Assembly: GCA_963757265.1 (NCBI GenBank)
Contig: CAVWRA010000006.1
Coordinates: forward strand, 2,108,001 to 2,172,000
Length of the DNA: 64,000 nt
Reading direction: 5' to 3'
DNA from: CAIVVT01 sp963757265
GTDB lineage: Bacteria > Acidobacteriota > Terriglobia > Bryobacterales > Bryobacteraceae
Shown here: one piece after another, positions 53,578 through 61,874 of the stretch
How positions within the stretch are numbered: the first letter of the stretch is position 1
How the letters are laid out: the number at the start of each line of letters is the position of its first letter
The notes under the pieces: generated by a model
The model's input: the letters and a program-made list of their open reading frames with translations, nothing else
Databases searched by the model: none
Told to the model about the DNA's origin: nothing
Made by a program: the position numbers and the translations under genes

Positions 53578-54471
53578 TCATTGACCCGCTGCGGCGATCA
53601 TCTGCTTGAGATCGGTCAGGCTGGGCGCAATCAGGTCCCAGGCATCCGGGCAAAAGCACAGGTCGATGCACCACCACTCGACCGGGGCGACGGCCAGCAG
53701 CTTGGGGATGACGACGCGCCAGGGAATGACACCGGCGTGGAATGGGCGGTGCATGGAGGTCTCGTCGCTGTAGAGAGTGCCGTCGGTGTCGATTACGTGG
53801 ACGCCGCCGATGCGGCCCTTGAGCAGATCCAGGAATTCATTCATGCCGCCCTCCAGCACTTCGCGGCGGCCGTGCTGTCGCGCCCCGACCACGCTGCACA
53901 GGTAGGCGTGGGTGGTGTCGAAGAGCACCCGGAACCAGGGATGGCCGACGCGGTCGTGCAGGGCCACCACCTCGGACGGCTTGTTGAAAACGAACCCCGG
54001 CTCGTACTCCCAAACCATAAACACGCCCGCCTGCCGCGCGAAACCGGCGCACTCGCGCCACAAGTCCCCCAGCCGGTGGAACGCCTGGTGGTACTCATCG
54101 TCGCTCAACGAGCCTGGCGCCGCGACTGTGTCGATCCGGATGGACGGCGAGCCGATATCGGCGCATAGGTCGAGCAGGCGCCGGAAGAGCCCCAGGTAGC
54201 GGTCGCGGTTCCCGGCCACGAGCGGGTTGACGGAGGTGAAGTCGGCGGAGTATCCCGAGACGCCCAGGCCGTAATCGGCCAGCAGGCGGTGCAACTGGGC
54301 CCGTTCGGCGGCGCCGGGGTAAGACTCCAGCGTCACATGGGGCGGAAAACCGCACAGTTCGATGCCGTCATAGCCGGCTTGCGAAAGGCGCTCGCAAATT
54401 GCACTCAGCGCTTTGGGAGCGGCGGCGTGCGGACCGAACGTAAACGACCACGCTCCCATCGAGATTTTCAT
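53578..54471 (-). CDS. Sugar isomerase/epimerase-like TIM-barrel protein
   Basis: The start at 54471 (MKISMGAWSFTFG) gives 297 residues and no signal peptide. Metal-site regions of the xylose-isomerase-like family are visible: YDGIELCGFPPHV, VWEYEPGFVF (Glu), LFDTTHAYLCSV (Asp-His) and GGVHVIDTDG. WWCIDLCFCPD stands near the last ligand position, where a Glu is usual, so one ligand may differ. Upstream frame to 54684 is not similar to the family. Substrate is unknown; such proteins work on ketoses, inosose or 3-keto sugars. Confidence 0.78.
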   Translation of the reverse strand: MKISMGAWSFTFGPHAAAPKALSAICERLSQAGYDGIELCGFPPHVTLESYPGAAERAQLHRLLADYGLGVSGYSADFTSVNPLVAGNRDRYLGLFRRLLDLCADIGSPSIRIDTVAAPGSLSDDEYHQAFHRLGDLWRECAGFARQAGVFMVWEYEPGFVFNKPSEVVALHDRVGHPWFRVLFDTTHAYLCSVVGARQHGRREVLEGGMNEFLDLLKGRIGGVHVIDTDGTLYSDETSMHRPFHAGVIPWRVVIPKLLAVAPVEWWCIDLCFCPDAWDLIAPSLTDLKQMIAAAGQ

Positions 54472-54773
54472 ATGAGATCCGTTCCCCATTTTGACAGGTT
54501 CGCCGGACCATGCGGCCGCCTTTGTCCCAATCGGCCAGGCCGGGGAGTTCCTCCACCCGGGCGCGGCGGTGAGAAATTGACCCCTGTTGCGCGACTGATT
54601 TGCAGACTGGGAGGTGACGGCCACGGAGGCCCAGGCTGCCATGGGGCGCCTTGGTGCTTGACTTACCCCATGCAGATACAACAAAATGAAGGAGATTTGT
54701 CGGGACCGTCGTCTAAGCGCATCGAGCGTCCGTCCGATATGCTAATACAGGTTCTTATTATCTGGATGAAACA
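54472..54773. other. Intergenic region between divergent genes
   Basis: These 302 bp contain promoters for both neighbours. TTGACT near 54658 and TATGCT near 54737 are candidate promoter hexamers for the transpeptidase gene. The part around 54490-54600 has TTTTGACAGG and AAATTGACCCC words that recall insertion-sequence ends, but no paired inverted repeat or transposase is present. Confidence 0.4.
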
Positions 54774-55973
54774 ATGACGCGATTCGTTGGATTCCTTTTT
54801 GCCGCTCTCATCCTGTCGCCGAGCGCGCTTGCCGGCACGACCACCACTCACAAACCGAAAAAGAAGGAGTCGGCGAAGCCTCCGCTTCAGACGCCGGCTT
54901 CAACAACCAGGGCCAAATCAAAGAAGCCGGCAGCGTTGCACGCAACCTCCAAGACCGCTGCCGGCAAGACGCCGCTGGCCCGCTTGAAACGGGTCAGGCG
55001 ATCGGTCAGCCCGTGGGATGTACCGACCTACGCCGACTCGACGATCGGCGACGTGATCGATGGAGAGGATCTCCAGGTGCGGCGTGCGGCGGTGGACGCT
55101 CTGGGGCCGTTCAACGGATCGGTGGTCGTGGCCGACCCGACCACGGGCCGCGTCCTGAGCATGGTGAACCAGAAGCTGGCCCTCGAGGGCGCCTATCAGC
55201 CCTGCTCCACGATCAAGCTGGTCGCCAGCCTGGCCGCCCTGAGCGAAGGGATCATCGACAAGGACACGCGGCTGCGGCTCTCCGGCCGGGTGACCATGGA
55301 CCTGACCACGGCCATCGCCCGCTCCAACAATGTGTACTTTGCCAACCTCGGCGAGAAGCTGGGCTTCGACAAGATTTATCACTACGGCAAGTTGTACGGC
55401 TTGGGCGAGAAGGCGGGATACGACCTGCCGGGCGAGAGCCCGGGCATTTTCCCGGACAAGAAGCCGCGCGAGCTGCCCGTAGGGATGATGACCAGCTTCG
55501 GCGAGGCGATCGGCATCACGCCGCTGCAACTGGCGGCGCTGGTCTCCTCCGTCGCCAACGGCGGGACGCTGTACTACTTGCAATACCCGCGCAACGAGGC
55601 CGAGATCGAAAACTTCACGCCGCGGGTGAAGCGGTTCCTGGATATCCGCGCCGCCGTGCCACTGCTCAAGCCGGGCATGCTCGGTGCGACCGACTTCGGC
55701 ACGGCGCGCCGCGCCAATTACGATCCGAACGAGCCGATTTACGGCAAGACCGGCACCTGCTCGGACGCGCGCACGCACCTCGGCTGGTTCGGCAGTTTCA
55801 ATGAAGTCGGCGGCCGCAAGCTGGTGGTTGTGGTGCTGCTCACCGGCGGCCGGGGCATCAGCGGCCCGGTTGCGTCAGGCGTCGCCGGTCAGGTTTACAA
55901 GAACCTGTCGCAGCAGCAGTACTTCGCCCGCGGCGCCACCGCGGCTTCCAACATCACGTCTCGTGACCGCTAG
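54774..55973 (+). CDS. Penicillin-binding transpeptidase-like protein
   Basis: The 399-residue exported protein has a Sec signal (VGFLFAALILSPSALAG) and a Lys/Pro/Thr-rich linker (~25-75). A serine transpeptidase domain follows with all three motifs: SxxK at Ser145-Lys148 (CSTIKL), SxN at Ser184-Asn186 (ARSNNVYF) and KTG at 325-327 (YGKTGTC). GMMTSFGEAIGITPLQLAALVSSVANGG is typical of class B PBPs and of FtsI/MrdA C-termini. It lacks the long N-terminal pedestal of those proteins, so it is a stand-alone transpeptidase or a class D beta-lactamase-like relative. The enzyme would cross-link peptidoglycan in the periplasm. Confidence 0.88.
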   Translation: MTRFVGFLFAALILSPSALAGTTTTHKPKKKESAKPPLQTPASTTRAKSKKPAALHATSKTAAGKTPLARLKRVRRSVSPWDVPTYADSTIGDVIDGEDLQVRRAAVDALGPFNGSVVVADPTTGRVLSMVNQKLALEGAYQPCSTIKLVASLAALSEGIIDKDTRLRLSGRVTMDLTTAIARSNNVYFANLGEKLGFDKIYHYGKLYGLGEKAGYDLPGESPGIFPDKKPRELPVGMMTSFGEAIGITPLQLAALVSSVANGGTLYYLQYPRNEAEIENFTPRVKRFLDIRAAVPLLKPGMLGATDFGTARRANYDPNEPIYGKTGTCSDARTHLGWFGSFNEVGGRKLVVVVLLTGGRGISGPVASGVAGQVYKNLSQQQYFARGATAASNITSRDR

Positions 55974-56134
55974 CTGGACATCGAGGGATCGGTAATCGAA
56001 ATTCAGCCCGCACAGGAATCGGTCGCTGGGGACCATGGGATTCTGCGGCGGCGCCGGCGATTCGTCCCGGCGCCCGGGAATGGGCCTTCCGATGTCGGCA
56101 GCACACCGCCCACTCTGGCCGTAAGCTGAAAGGT

Positions 56135-56163
56135 ACAAAAAGAGCGGCCCGTCCAGGCCGCCC
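56135..56163 (-). terminator. Rho-independent terminator of thioredoxin gene
   Basis: On the minus strand a GCGGCC/GGCCGC stem with a 6-nt loop (TGGACG) is followed by TCTTTTTG. It lies 34 bp downstream of the thioredoxin stop codon. Confidence 0.8.
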
Positions 56164-56196
56164 TTGGTTGGTCGCGGATTCGCGTTGCGCCGGGGT

Positions 56197-56526
56197 TCAG
56201 GCGACGTGCGGGGACAGCATCTTCACGATGTCGCCCTTGCCGACCGCGCCCACGCGCTGGTCGACCACCTTCCCGCCCTTAAACAGAAGCAGCGTGGGAA
56301 TACCGCGAATGTTGAACCGCCCGGCCGTGTTGATATTCTCGTCAACGTTCACCTTGCCGACCTTGAGCTTGCCGGTGTATTCCTCGGCCACCGACTCGAC
56401 CGCCGGGGCGATCATGCGGCACGGGCCGCACCACTCCGCCCAGAAGTCCACTAGGACGGGGACCGGTGACGCGGCGACCTCCTGCTCGAAGTTCGTGTCG
56501 GTGATTTCAACAGTAGACTTACTCAT
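56197..56526 (-). CDS. trxA: Thioredoxin
   Basis: This is a 109-residue single-domain thioredoxin with the redox site WCGPC (32-36), the conserved cis-Pro region RGIPTLLLFKGG and the VDFWAEWCGPCRMIAP core. It is cytoplasmic and normal in length, and reduces protein disulfides with electrons from thioredoxin reductase. It is followed by a strong terminator and is separated from the glycogen synthase gene upstream by 51 bp. Confidence 0.97.
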   Translation of the reverse strand: MSKSTVEITDTNFEQEVAASPVPVLVDFWAEWCGPCRMIAPAVESVAEEYTGKLKVGKVNVDENINTAGRFNIRGIPTLLLFKGGKVVDQRVGAVGKGDIVKMLSPHVA

Positions 56527-56577
56527 TGCTCTTGACCCTCTCCCATCTAAATTGATGTCCGATTCTCTTTCCGGGAT

Positions 56578-58002
56578 TCAGGCCCCGCCTGCCAGGCGTC
56601 CATACAAACTGGAGTACGCAGCGGCCGAGACGGCCCACGAAAAATCCTTCTTCATGCCCCGGATCATGCGGTCGCTCCATGCATCGCGATTCCGGAAGGC
56701 CCCCAAAGCCGCGCGCAGCGAATCGTACAGCGCTCCGGTCGAGTACCACGAGAACTTGAATCCGGTGTCTTCCTGAATGGTATCATCCAGGCCGCCCGTG
56801 GCCCGCACCACCGGAACGGTGCCGTAGCGCAGACTGTAAATCTGGTTCAATCCGCACGGCTCGTAGGCGCTCGGCATGAGGAACAGATCCGCTCCGGCCT
56901 CGATCCGATGCGCCAGCGCGTTGTTGTATCCGATCCACACGCCGACCTTCCGCGGCAGCCAGCGCTGCCATTCGTTGAACAGTTGTTCGTAACGCCACTC
57001 GCCGCTGCCCAGCACTGCCAGTTGAACGTCGTTCTGCTCGAAAAACGGCGCCAGACCCGCGATCAGGTCTAACCCCTTCTGCGGGACGAGGCGCGAAACG
57101 ATACCGATCAGCGGGCGTTCGAGGTCGTCCGCCGGGAGCCCGAATTCACGCAACAATTCCAGCTTGCAGGTCCGTTTGCCCGCCAGGTCGGCGTGCGAGT
57201 AGTTGGCCGCGATCAGAGCGTCGGTCTCCGGATTCCACTCGCCATAGTCAACGCCATTGAGAATGCCCGACAGCGTGGCTGAACGGCTGCGGAGCGCGGC
57301 ATCGAGGCCGCAGCCGTACTCCGGCGTCTGAATCTCGCGGGCGTAGGTTGGGCTGACTGTCGTCAGCCAGTCGGCCGTGGCCAGCCCGCCTTTCAGAATG
57401 TTCAGGTCCCCGTGGAACTCGAGTTTGTCCGGCGAGAACCATCCGCCGTTCAGCCCCAGGTCCCAGAAGTTCGCCTTGCCATATCGACCCTGGTAACCCA
57501 GATTGTGGATGGTCAGCACCGTCCGCACGTGGTCGAACACCGGGTTGCCGTGCTGCTGGTCGGCTTTATAAACCGGCACCAGCGCCGACTGCCAATCGTG
57601 ACAATGCAGAATGTCGGACGGGAAAACGGTGTGTGCCACGCCCAATGCCGCTAGTGCGTGGACGGCGAACCGCCGGGGGTTGTCGCTGTATTCGCGCCCG
57701 CCCTCGTCGTACAGCCCGGCGCGGTCGTAAAGGTATGGCGCTTCCACCAGGAAATAGGTCACGGCGTTATGCACCAGCTTGCGAATGTCCACGCGGTACG
57801 GCGTGTGGCCGGCGTAAACCACCATGTTGTCAAACGCGCTTTCGGTCTGATCCCACGGGATGCGGCGGTAGCGCGGCATCACGATGGCGACTTCGTGGCC
57901 CAGTTTCTGCAACTCCGCCGGCAACGCGCCGGTCACATCCGCCAGCCCGCCCGACTTGGCGAGAGGCGTCGCTTCGCTGGCCACCATCAGAATCCGGCTC
58001 AT
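56578..58002 (-). CDS. glgA: Glycogen synthase (ADP-glucose type)
   Basis: The 474-residue GT5 enzyme begins MSRILMVASEATPLAKSGGL, where the KxGGL motif near residues 16-20 binds ADP-glucose. Family landmarks include DILHCHDWQSALVPVY, TIHNLGYQGRY, SPTYAREIQTPEYGCGLD and the GT-B C-terminal site MPSAYEPCGLNQIYSLRYGTVPVVRATGGLDDTI. It extends alpha-1,4-glucan chains. Length is standard. No other glg gene is adjacent. It is divergent from greA. Confidence 0.95.
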   Translation of the reverse strand: MSRILMVASEATPLAKSGGLADVTGALPAELQKLGHEVAIVMPRYRRIPWDQTESAFDNMVVYAGHTPYRVDIRKLVHNAVTYFLVEAPYLYDRAGLYDEGGREYSDNPRRFAVHALAALGVAHTVFPSDILHCHDWQSALVPVYKADQQHGNPVFDHVRTVLTIHNLGYQGRYGKANFWDLGLNGGWFSPDKLEFHGDLNILKGGLATADWLTTVSPTYAREIQTPEYGCGLDAALRSRSATLSGILNGVDYGEWNPETDALIAANYSHADLAGKRTCKLELLREFGLPADDLERPLIGIVSRLVPQKGLDLIAGLAPFFEQNDVQLAVLGSGEWRYEQLFNEWQRWLPRKVGVWIGYNNALAHRIEAGADLFLMPSAYEPCGLNQIYSLRYGTVPVVRATGGLDDTIQEDTGFKFSWYSTGALYDSLRAALGAFRNRDAWSDRMIRGMKKDFSWAVSAAAYSSLYGRLAGGA

Positions 58003-58145
58003 CCGTTACTCCTGGCAACAGCGCGCCATCGCGCGCCAAACCCGAATTGTCATCATACCCGCGCGGCTGTGCCGATTCCCGTACTATTCCGTCATCGTCG
58101 ATTCACGTTCGCCTCCCCATCCCCATCCCGCCGGGCCAGGATCCC

Positions 58146-58151
58146 TATAAT
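58146..58151 (+). promoter_or_regulatory. Candidate -10 element for greA
   Basis: A perfect TATAAT lies 29 bp upstream of the greA start codon, with AGGAG at 58161-58165 between them. No convincing -35 hexamer is visible at the expected distance. Confidence 0.35.
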
Positions 58152-58179
58152 AGTTGTGTTAGGAGCGGCTGCGGATCGG

Positions 58180-58656
58180 ATGGACGACCTCAAGAAGAGG
58201 ATGCTGGAAGAGATTACGAAGCTGGAGCATGAGCTTCGCGTCGAGTTGCCCAAGGAGATCCTCAAGGCGCGTGCCCACGGCGATCTGAGCGAGAACGCCG
58301 AGTTTCACGCCGCCAAGGAACGCCAGCGCTACGTTGACGCCCGCCTCGTCAAGATGAAACTACGCTTGGCGGAGTTGTCGCTGGTCAACCTGACCAAGAT
58401 CCCGCGCGACCGCGTCGGGCTGGGCTCGAAGGTGCTCCTGCTGGACCTCGACAAGGACGAGGAGATTCGCTACCGGCTGGTGGCCAGCGAGGAGTCCGAC
58501 GTCTCCAATGGCCTGATCTCCACCAGTTCACCGATCGGCAAGGGCATGCTGGGCAAGCAGGTCGGCGACGAGGTCACGATCCCCATCCCCGGCGGCCAGC
58601 GCAAATTCGAGATTCTCGAGCTGACGACAATCCATGACGCCGCCGACCCGGAATAG
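58180..58656 (+). CDS. greA: Transcription elongation factor GreA
   Basis: The 158-residue protein starts MDDLKKRMLEEITKLEHEL and has the coiled-coil N-terminal domain with the tip motif HGDLSENAEFHAAKERQ, carrying the acidic residues that stimulate RNA-polymerase transcript cleavage. The C-terminal FKBP-like domain ends with ISTSSPIGKGMLGKQVGDEVTIPIPGG. It rescues backtracked polymerase. A long in-frame extension upstream is not coding. The CDP-alcohol phosphatidyltransferase gene follows 20 bp later and may be in the same operon. Confidence 0.93.
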   Translation: MDDLKKRMLEEITKLEHELRVELPKEILKARAHGDLSENAEFHAAKERQRYVDARLVKMKLRLAELSLVNLTKIPRDRVGLGSKVLLLDLDKDEEIRYRLVASEESDVSNGLISTSSPIGKGMLGKQVGDEVTIPIPGGQRKFEILELTTIHDAADPE

Positions 58657-58676
58657 GTAAAATCAGGGGCGGCCCC

Positions 58677-59273
58677 ATGACGTTCACGCGCGCTATTGGG
58701 ATCGCTTCCGACAAGCTGCTGGTGCTGATTGTCCGCGGGCTCGCGCTATCGAAAATCCATCCTAATTTCCTGACCTTGCTCGGCCTGTTGATCAATGTTT
58801 ACGCGGCCGTGCTGCTGGCCTCGGGCCGCTTCCTGGTGGCCGCGCTGGTGATCATCGGCGCGGGCGTCTTCGACATGGTGGACGGTCGCGTAGCGCGCGC
58901 CACCAACCAGGTGACGCGCTTCGGCGCATTCTTCGATTCGGTTCTGGACCGCTATTCGGACCTGTTCCTGCTGATGGGTTTGCTGGTTTACTACAGCAAT
59001 ATCAACCGCAACTTTTACGTTGTTCTGACGGCCTTGGTGATGACCACTTCCGTCATGATCAGCTACACGCGCAGCCGGGCCGAAAACGTGATTCCCAGCT
59101 GCAAGGTCGGCTTCCTGGAGCGCCCGGAGCGCGTCGTGCTGCTGATCATCGGCGGATTGACGGACCGCATGGCCGCCGTGCTGTGGGTGATCGCCGTGCT
59201 GGGGACGATCACCGTGATCCACCGCATGGTCTACACCTTCGAGGCGACGAAGGACCTGAAAAAAACAAGTTAG
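58677..59273 (+). CDS. CDP-alcohol phosphatidyltransferase
   Basis: The 198-residue integral membrane enzyme has about five or six helices and a perfect family motif DG-x2-AR-x8-G-x3-D-x3-D, at Asp69-Gly70, Ala73-Arg74, Gly83, Asp87 and Asp91. It transfers a phosphatidyl group from CDP-diacylglycerol to an alcohol. The size and sequence are near phosphatidylglycerol-phosphate or inositol-phosphate synthases, and the acceptor cannot be fixed. It converges with acpS, overlapping the acpS stop by 4 bp. Confidence 0.9.
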   Translation: MTFTRAIGIASDKLLVLIVRGLALSKIHPNFLTLLGLLINVYAAVLLASGRFLVAALVIIGAGVFDMVDGRVARATNQVTRFGAFFDSVLDRYSDLFLLMGLLVYYSNINRNFYVVLTALVMTTSVMISYTRSRAENVIPSCKVGFLERPERVVLLIIGGLTDRMAAVLWVIAVLGTITVIHRMVYTFEATKDLKKTS

Positions 59274-59647
59274 CCTTCCAATAGAACCCAGGCCAGCGCC
59301 GTCTCGGACGTGTGGGTCAGAGAAAGCTGCACCGCCTTCACGCCCAGTTGCGCGGCGATGCCGGCCGCCACGCCGTGCAGCGCCAGCGTCGGCCGGCCCG
59401 AGGGCAGGTTGGCGACCTCGAAATCCCTCCACGTGACACCGTGGCTCCAGCCCGTGCCCAGCGCCTTCATCCCCGCCTCCTTGGCCGCGAACCGCGCCGC
59501 GAAACGCTCATATTTGTTGGCCTTGCGCTCGACGTAGGCAATCTCCTGCGCGGTAAAGACGCGCTCGACAAAGCGCGCGCCGTAGCGCTCGACCGACGCG
59601 CGGATGCGCGCCACTTCGGCCAGATCGACGCCCGTGCCGAGAATCAA
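59270..59647 (-). CDS. acpS: Holo-[acyl-carrier-protein] synthase
   Basis: The 125-residue enzyme transfers 4'-phosphopantetheine from CoA to acyl carrier protein. The N-terminal motif ILGTGVDLAEVARIRASVE, with the Mg-binding Asp, and the second motif FAARFAAKEAGMKALGTG are both intact. The start is a TTG at 59647 with GGAGGG seven bases upstream, because no ATG or GTG gives the right N-terminus. The length is normal for AcpS. The frame remains open further upstream to 59929 but that part has no similarity and overlaps the CbiM-like relic. Confidence 0.93.
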   Translation of the reverse strand: MILGTGVDLAEVARIRASVERYGARFVERVFTAQEIAYVERKANKYERFAARFAAKEAGMKALGTGWSHGVTWRDFEVANLPSGRPTLALHGVAAGIAAQLGVKAVQLSLTHTSETALAWVLLEG

Positions 59648-59780
59648 GGCCCATCCCTCCAGAGCTTCACTATAGCCGACCCGCCCAATCCAGAGCAGAA
59701 CCGAACCCGCACGACCGGCATACGAATTGAAGAAAGCCTGTGCGAACGTCTCCGGGAGAGATACGACGGGAAACAGCGAG

Positions 59781-59978
59781 ATGCATATTCCAGACGGATT
59801 CCCGGCGCCGCCGGTCTGGGGCGCGCTGGGGGTGGTGAGCGCACCGGCCGTCGTCGTGGCCACGCGCCGCTTCGTCTTCGCCGCGCAGTTCGCCCGGCGT
59901 ACCGTGTTCTTCGAGCGGGGGCGAATCATCGCCGACGGACCGATCGATCAGGTCGTGCAGGAGTTCCGCTGGCCCTGA
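59781..59978 (+). pseudogene. Deletion-scar chimera: CbiM start fused to an ABC-ATPase end
   Basis: The 65-codon frame begins MHIPDGFPAPPVWGALGVVS, the classic N-terminus of CbiM, the membrane component of cobalt/nickel ECF transporters. After about 25 codons it changes to FAAQFARRTVFFERGRIIADGP, which is the end of an ABC ATPase such as CbiO. The join is in frame. The simplest reading is that an internal deletion removed the rest of cbiM, cbiQ and most of cbiO, leaving both outer ends. A 65-residue product would not transport metal. Identification rests on motif recall, not on a search. Confidence 0.6.
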
Positions 59979-60027
59979 CGGGCCGCTGCCGCCGGGCCGG
60001 CTCCGATTGCCGCTGTGCCGTCTTCCG

Positions 60028-60597
60028 CTATGCGACTACGCCGTGGGTCCCGTCCGGCAGTATGAATGTCTGCCCGAAGGCGAGACCTCCCGCAGCGGCC
60101 TGAATCTCGGCGGTCGTGAGATCGAGAGCGTCCTCCGGGCCATAGGTGCCATTCGGATTCTGAGGGATCGGTGCCGTGGATGATGTGCTCGTGGTCGCGG
60201 TGGGGTTTCCGGTGCCCCACTCTTGCTCCGCTTTTGAATCGACGGTCATGCTGTCGTCGTAGGACCGGCTGTGCGGGCTGTTGGCCAGCCGGGGAACCTG
60301 GCCGGTTTGCGAGGCCTGCTGGAACTGAGTGGCGAGGTTCTGGAAAAGTTGCGCCTCGAACCCGCTGGTCTGGCCGGCCATGTTATTGAGCCGCGAGGCG
60401 ATGTTCGACGTCTGTTGCTGGAACTGCGTGGGGTCGCTGGTGGCCAGGTTCTGGAGCTGGTTGACGATTTGGCCAAACCCTGAGCTGCCCGCGGAGCCGC
60501 CCTGGAACCAGGACGATTCCCGCATCGAACGGTGCTGCGTTGCGTACTGTTGAAATGGGGTCTGGCTGGAAGAGGAATCGATGGTCGAACTGGACAA
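60028..60597 (-). CDS. Gln/Ser/Thr-rich protein of unknown function
   Basis: The 189-residue protein starts at a TTG (60597) with AAGGAG six bases upstream, a good ribosome binding site. No signal peptide is present. The middle is helical and Gln-rich with a repeated FQQ/QFQQ pattern (NQLQNLATSDPTQFQQQTSN, LFQNLATQFQQASQTGQ). The Thr/Ser-rich linker is followed by a C-terminal piece ending GQTFILPDGTHGVVA. No family is recognised. The composition suggests a surface, appendage or structural protein rather than an enzyme. Confidence 0.6.
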   Translation of the reverse strand: MSSSTIDSSSSQTPFQQYATQHRSMRESSWFQGGSAGSSGFGQIVNQLQNLATSDPTQFQQQTSNIASRLNNMAGQTSGFEAQLFQNLATQFQQASQTGQVPRLANSPHSRSYDDSMTVDSKAEQEWGTGNPTATTSTSSTAPIPQNPNGTYGPEDALDLTTAEIQAAAGGLAFGQTFILPDGTHGVVA

Positions 60598-60836
60598 TGG
60601 CTTCTCCTTGCTGAGGATTCTCGTCGTCTCACTGCCCTGCCTGGCCGGCGGATGACCGTCGCGAATTGGAGTGGCCCGGGAAGGAGTGTGAGCGATGCAC
60701 GGGACCTTTCACGGCTGACGGGGCTTTGGACGCCCTACTGCCGCTGGTCCGTAGATCGTCCCAACCGGGCTGAGTCTGTAGCCCGGTAGACGAAAGATAG
60801 CCAGTTTAGTCCCCGCTTCTGCCCGCGGGACGGGCT

Positions 60837-61847
60837 TCAGTGCGCGTTGCTGCGGAGCGTGTAACTCGACAGCACTTTCATGTAATTGGCGCGTTCAAAC
60901 GCGGCCGGCTCGGAGACCGCCTGAGCGCTCATGCTGCCGCGCATCTGCTGGATCGATTCGTATTCGTGCTCTTCCAGCCAGTCCGACAGGTCCTCTTCGA
61001 GCTTGCCGATGTAGTCCGGCCCATGGCGCAGCAGCGCCGAGGTCATCATCGCCACCCGCGCTCCGGCCATGACGCTCTTCACCACGTCCGCCGCGGTGTG
61101 GACGCCCCCCGTGATGGCGATGTCCGGGCGAATGCGGTTGTACAGCAGGGCCGCCCAGTGCAGCCGCAGCCGCAGCTCGGACGAATCGCTCAGCAGCAGG
61201 TTGGGCACCACCTCCAGCGTGTCCAGGTCGAAGTCCGGCTGGTAGAAACGGTTGAAAATCACCAGCCCATCCGCGCCCGCTTCATCCAGCCGCTTGGCCA
61301 TGCTGGCGAAGGCCGTGAAAAAGGGGCCGACTTTCACCGCCACCGGGATGCGGACGCTGGCCTTGACGTGGCTGACCAGGTCGGAGTACATCTCCTCGAC
61401 CTTGTCAGCAGTCAATTCCAGGTCCGTGGGCAGGTAGTAGACGTTCAGCTCCAGGGCGTCGGCTCCGGCCTGCTCTATCAGTTGCGCGTAGCGAATCCAG
61501 CCGCCGGTGGAAACGCCGTTGAGCGAGGCGATGATCGGAATGTCGCAACTCTCCTTGGCCTTCCGCAGGTGGTTCACGTACGGTTCGGGGCCCAGGTTGT
61601 AGCTCACCATCTCCGGGAAGTAGCTCAGCGCTTCGCCGAAGCTCTCGCTGCCCTCGGTGAGGAAGCGGTCCAGAGTGCCGCTCTCCTTTGTAATCTGCTC
61701 TTCGAACAGCGAGTGCAGCACGATGGCCGCGGCGCCGGCGTCCTCCAGCCGCAGGATGTTGCCGATATCCTTGCTCAAAGGCGAGGAAGAGGCCACCAGT
61801 GGAGTGCGCAGCTTCAGCCCCAGGTATCCACTCGTCAGGTCGATCAT
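60837..61847 (-). CDS. Dihydroorotate dehydrogenase-like FMN protein
   Basis: The 336-residue protein has the PyrD-type TIM barrel: MIDLTSGYLGLKLRTPLVASSSPLSKDIGN, DIPIIASLNGVSTGGW, DALELNVYYLP, RIPVAVKVGPFF, ADGLVIFNRFYQPDFD and ITGGVHTAADVVKSVMAGAR for FMN binding. It differs from true DHODs around the substrate loop. Such proteins occur next to pyruvate:ferredoxin oxidoreductase, and here the gap to that gene is 27 bp on the same strand, so they are probably one operon. The role may be redox transfer or an unknown oxidation rather than pyrimidine synthesis. Confidence 0.88.
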   Translation of the reverse strand: MIDLTSGYLGLKLRTPLVASSSPLSKDIGNILRLEDAGAAAIVLHSLFEEQITKESGTLDRFLTEGSESFGEALSYFPEMVSYNLGPEPYVNHLRKAKESCDIPIIASLNGVSTGGWIRYAQLIEQAGADALELNVYYLPTDLELTADKVEEMYSDLVSHVKASVRIPVAVKVGPFFTAFASMAKRLDEAGADGLVIFNRFYQPDFDLDTLEVVPNLLLSDSSELRLRLHWAALLYNRIRPDIAITGGVHTAADVVKSVMAGARVAMMTSALLRHGPDYIGKLEEDLSDWLEEHEYESIQQMRGSMSAQAVSEPAAFERANYMKVLSSYTLRSNAH

Positions 61848-61874
61848 GGCTCATTTCTCCTTTGTGGCGTCGCT

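Noticed and set aside
54490..54600. Possible insertion-sequence end (TTTTGACAGG ... AAATTGACCCC)
   Set aside because: The words are not a matching inverted repeat, and no transposase or target duplication is present.
59648..59780. Possible cobalamin riboswitch before the CbiM-like start
   Set aside because: No B12-box-like core or matching stems were seen.
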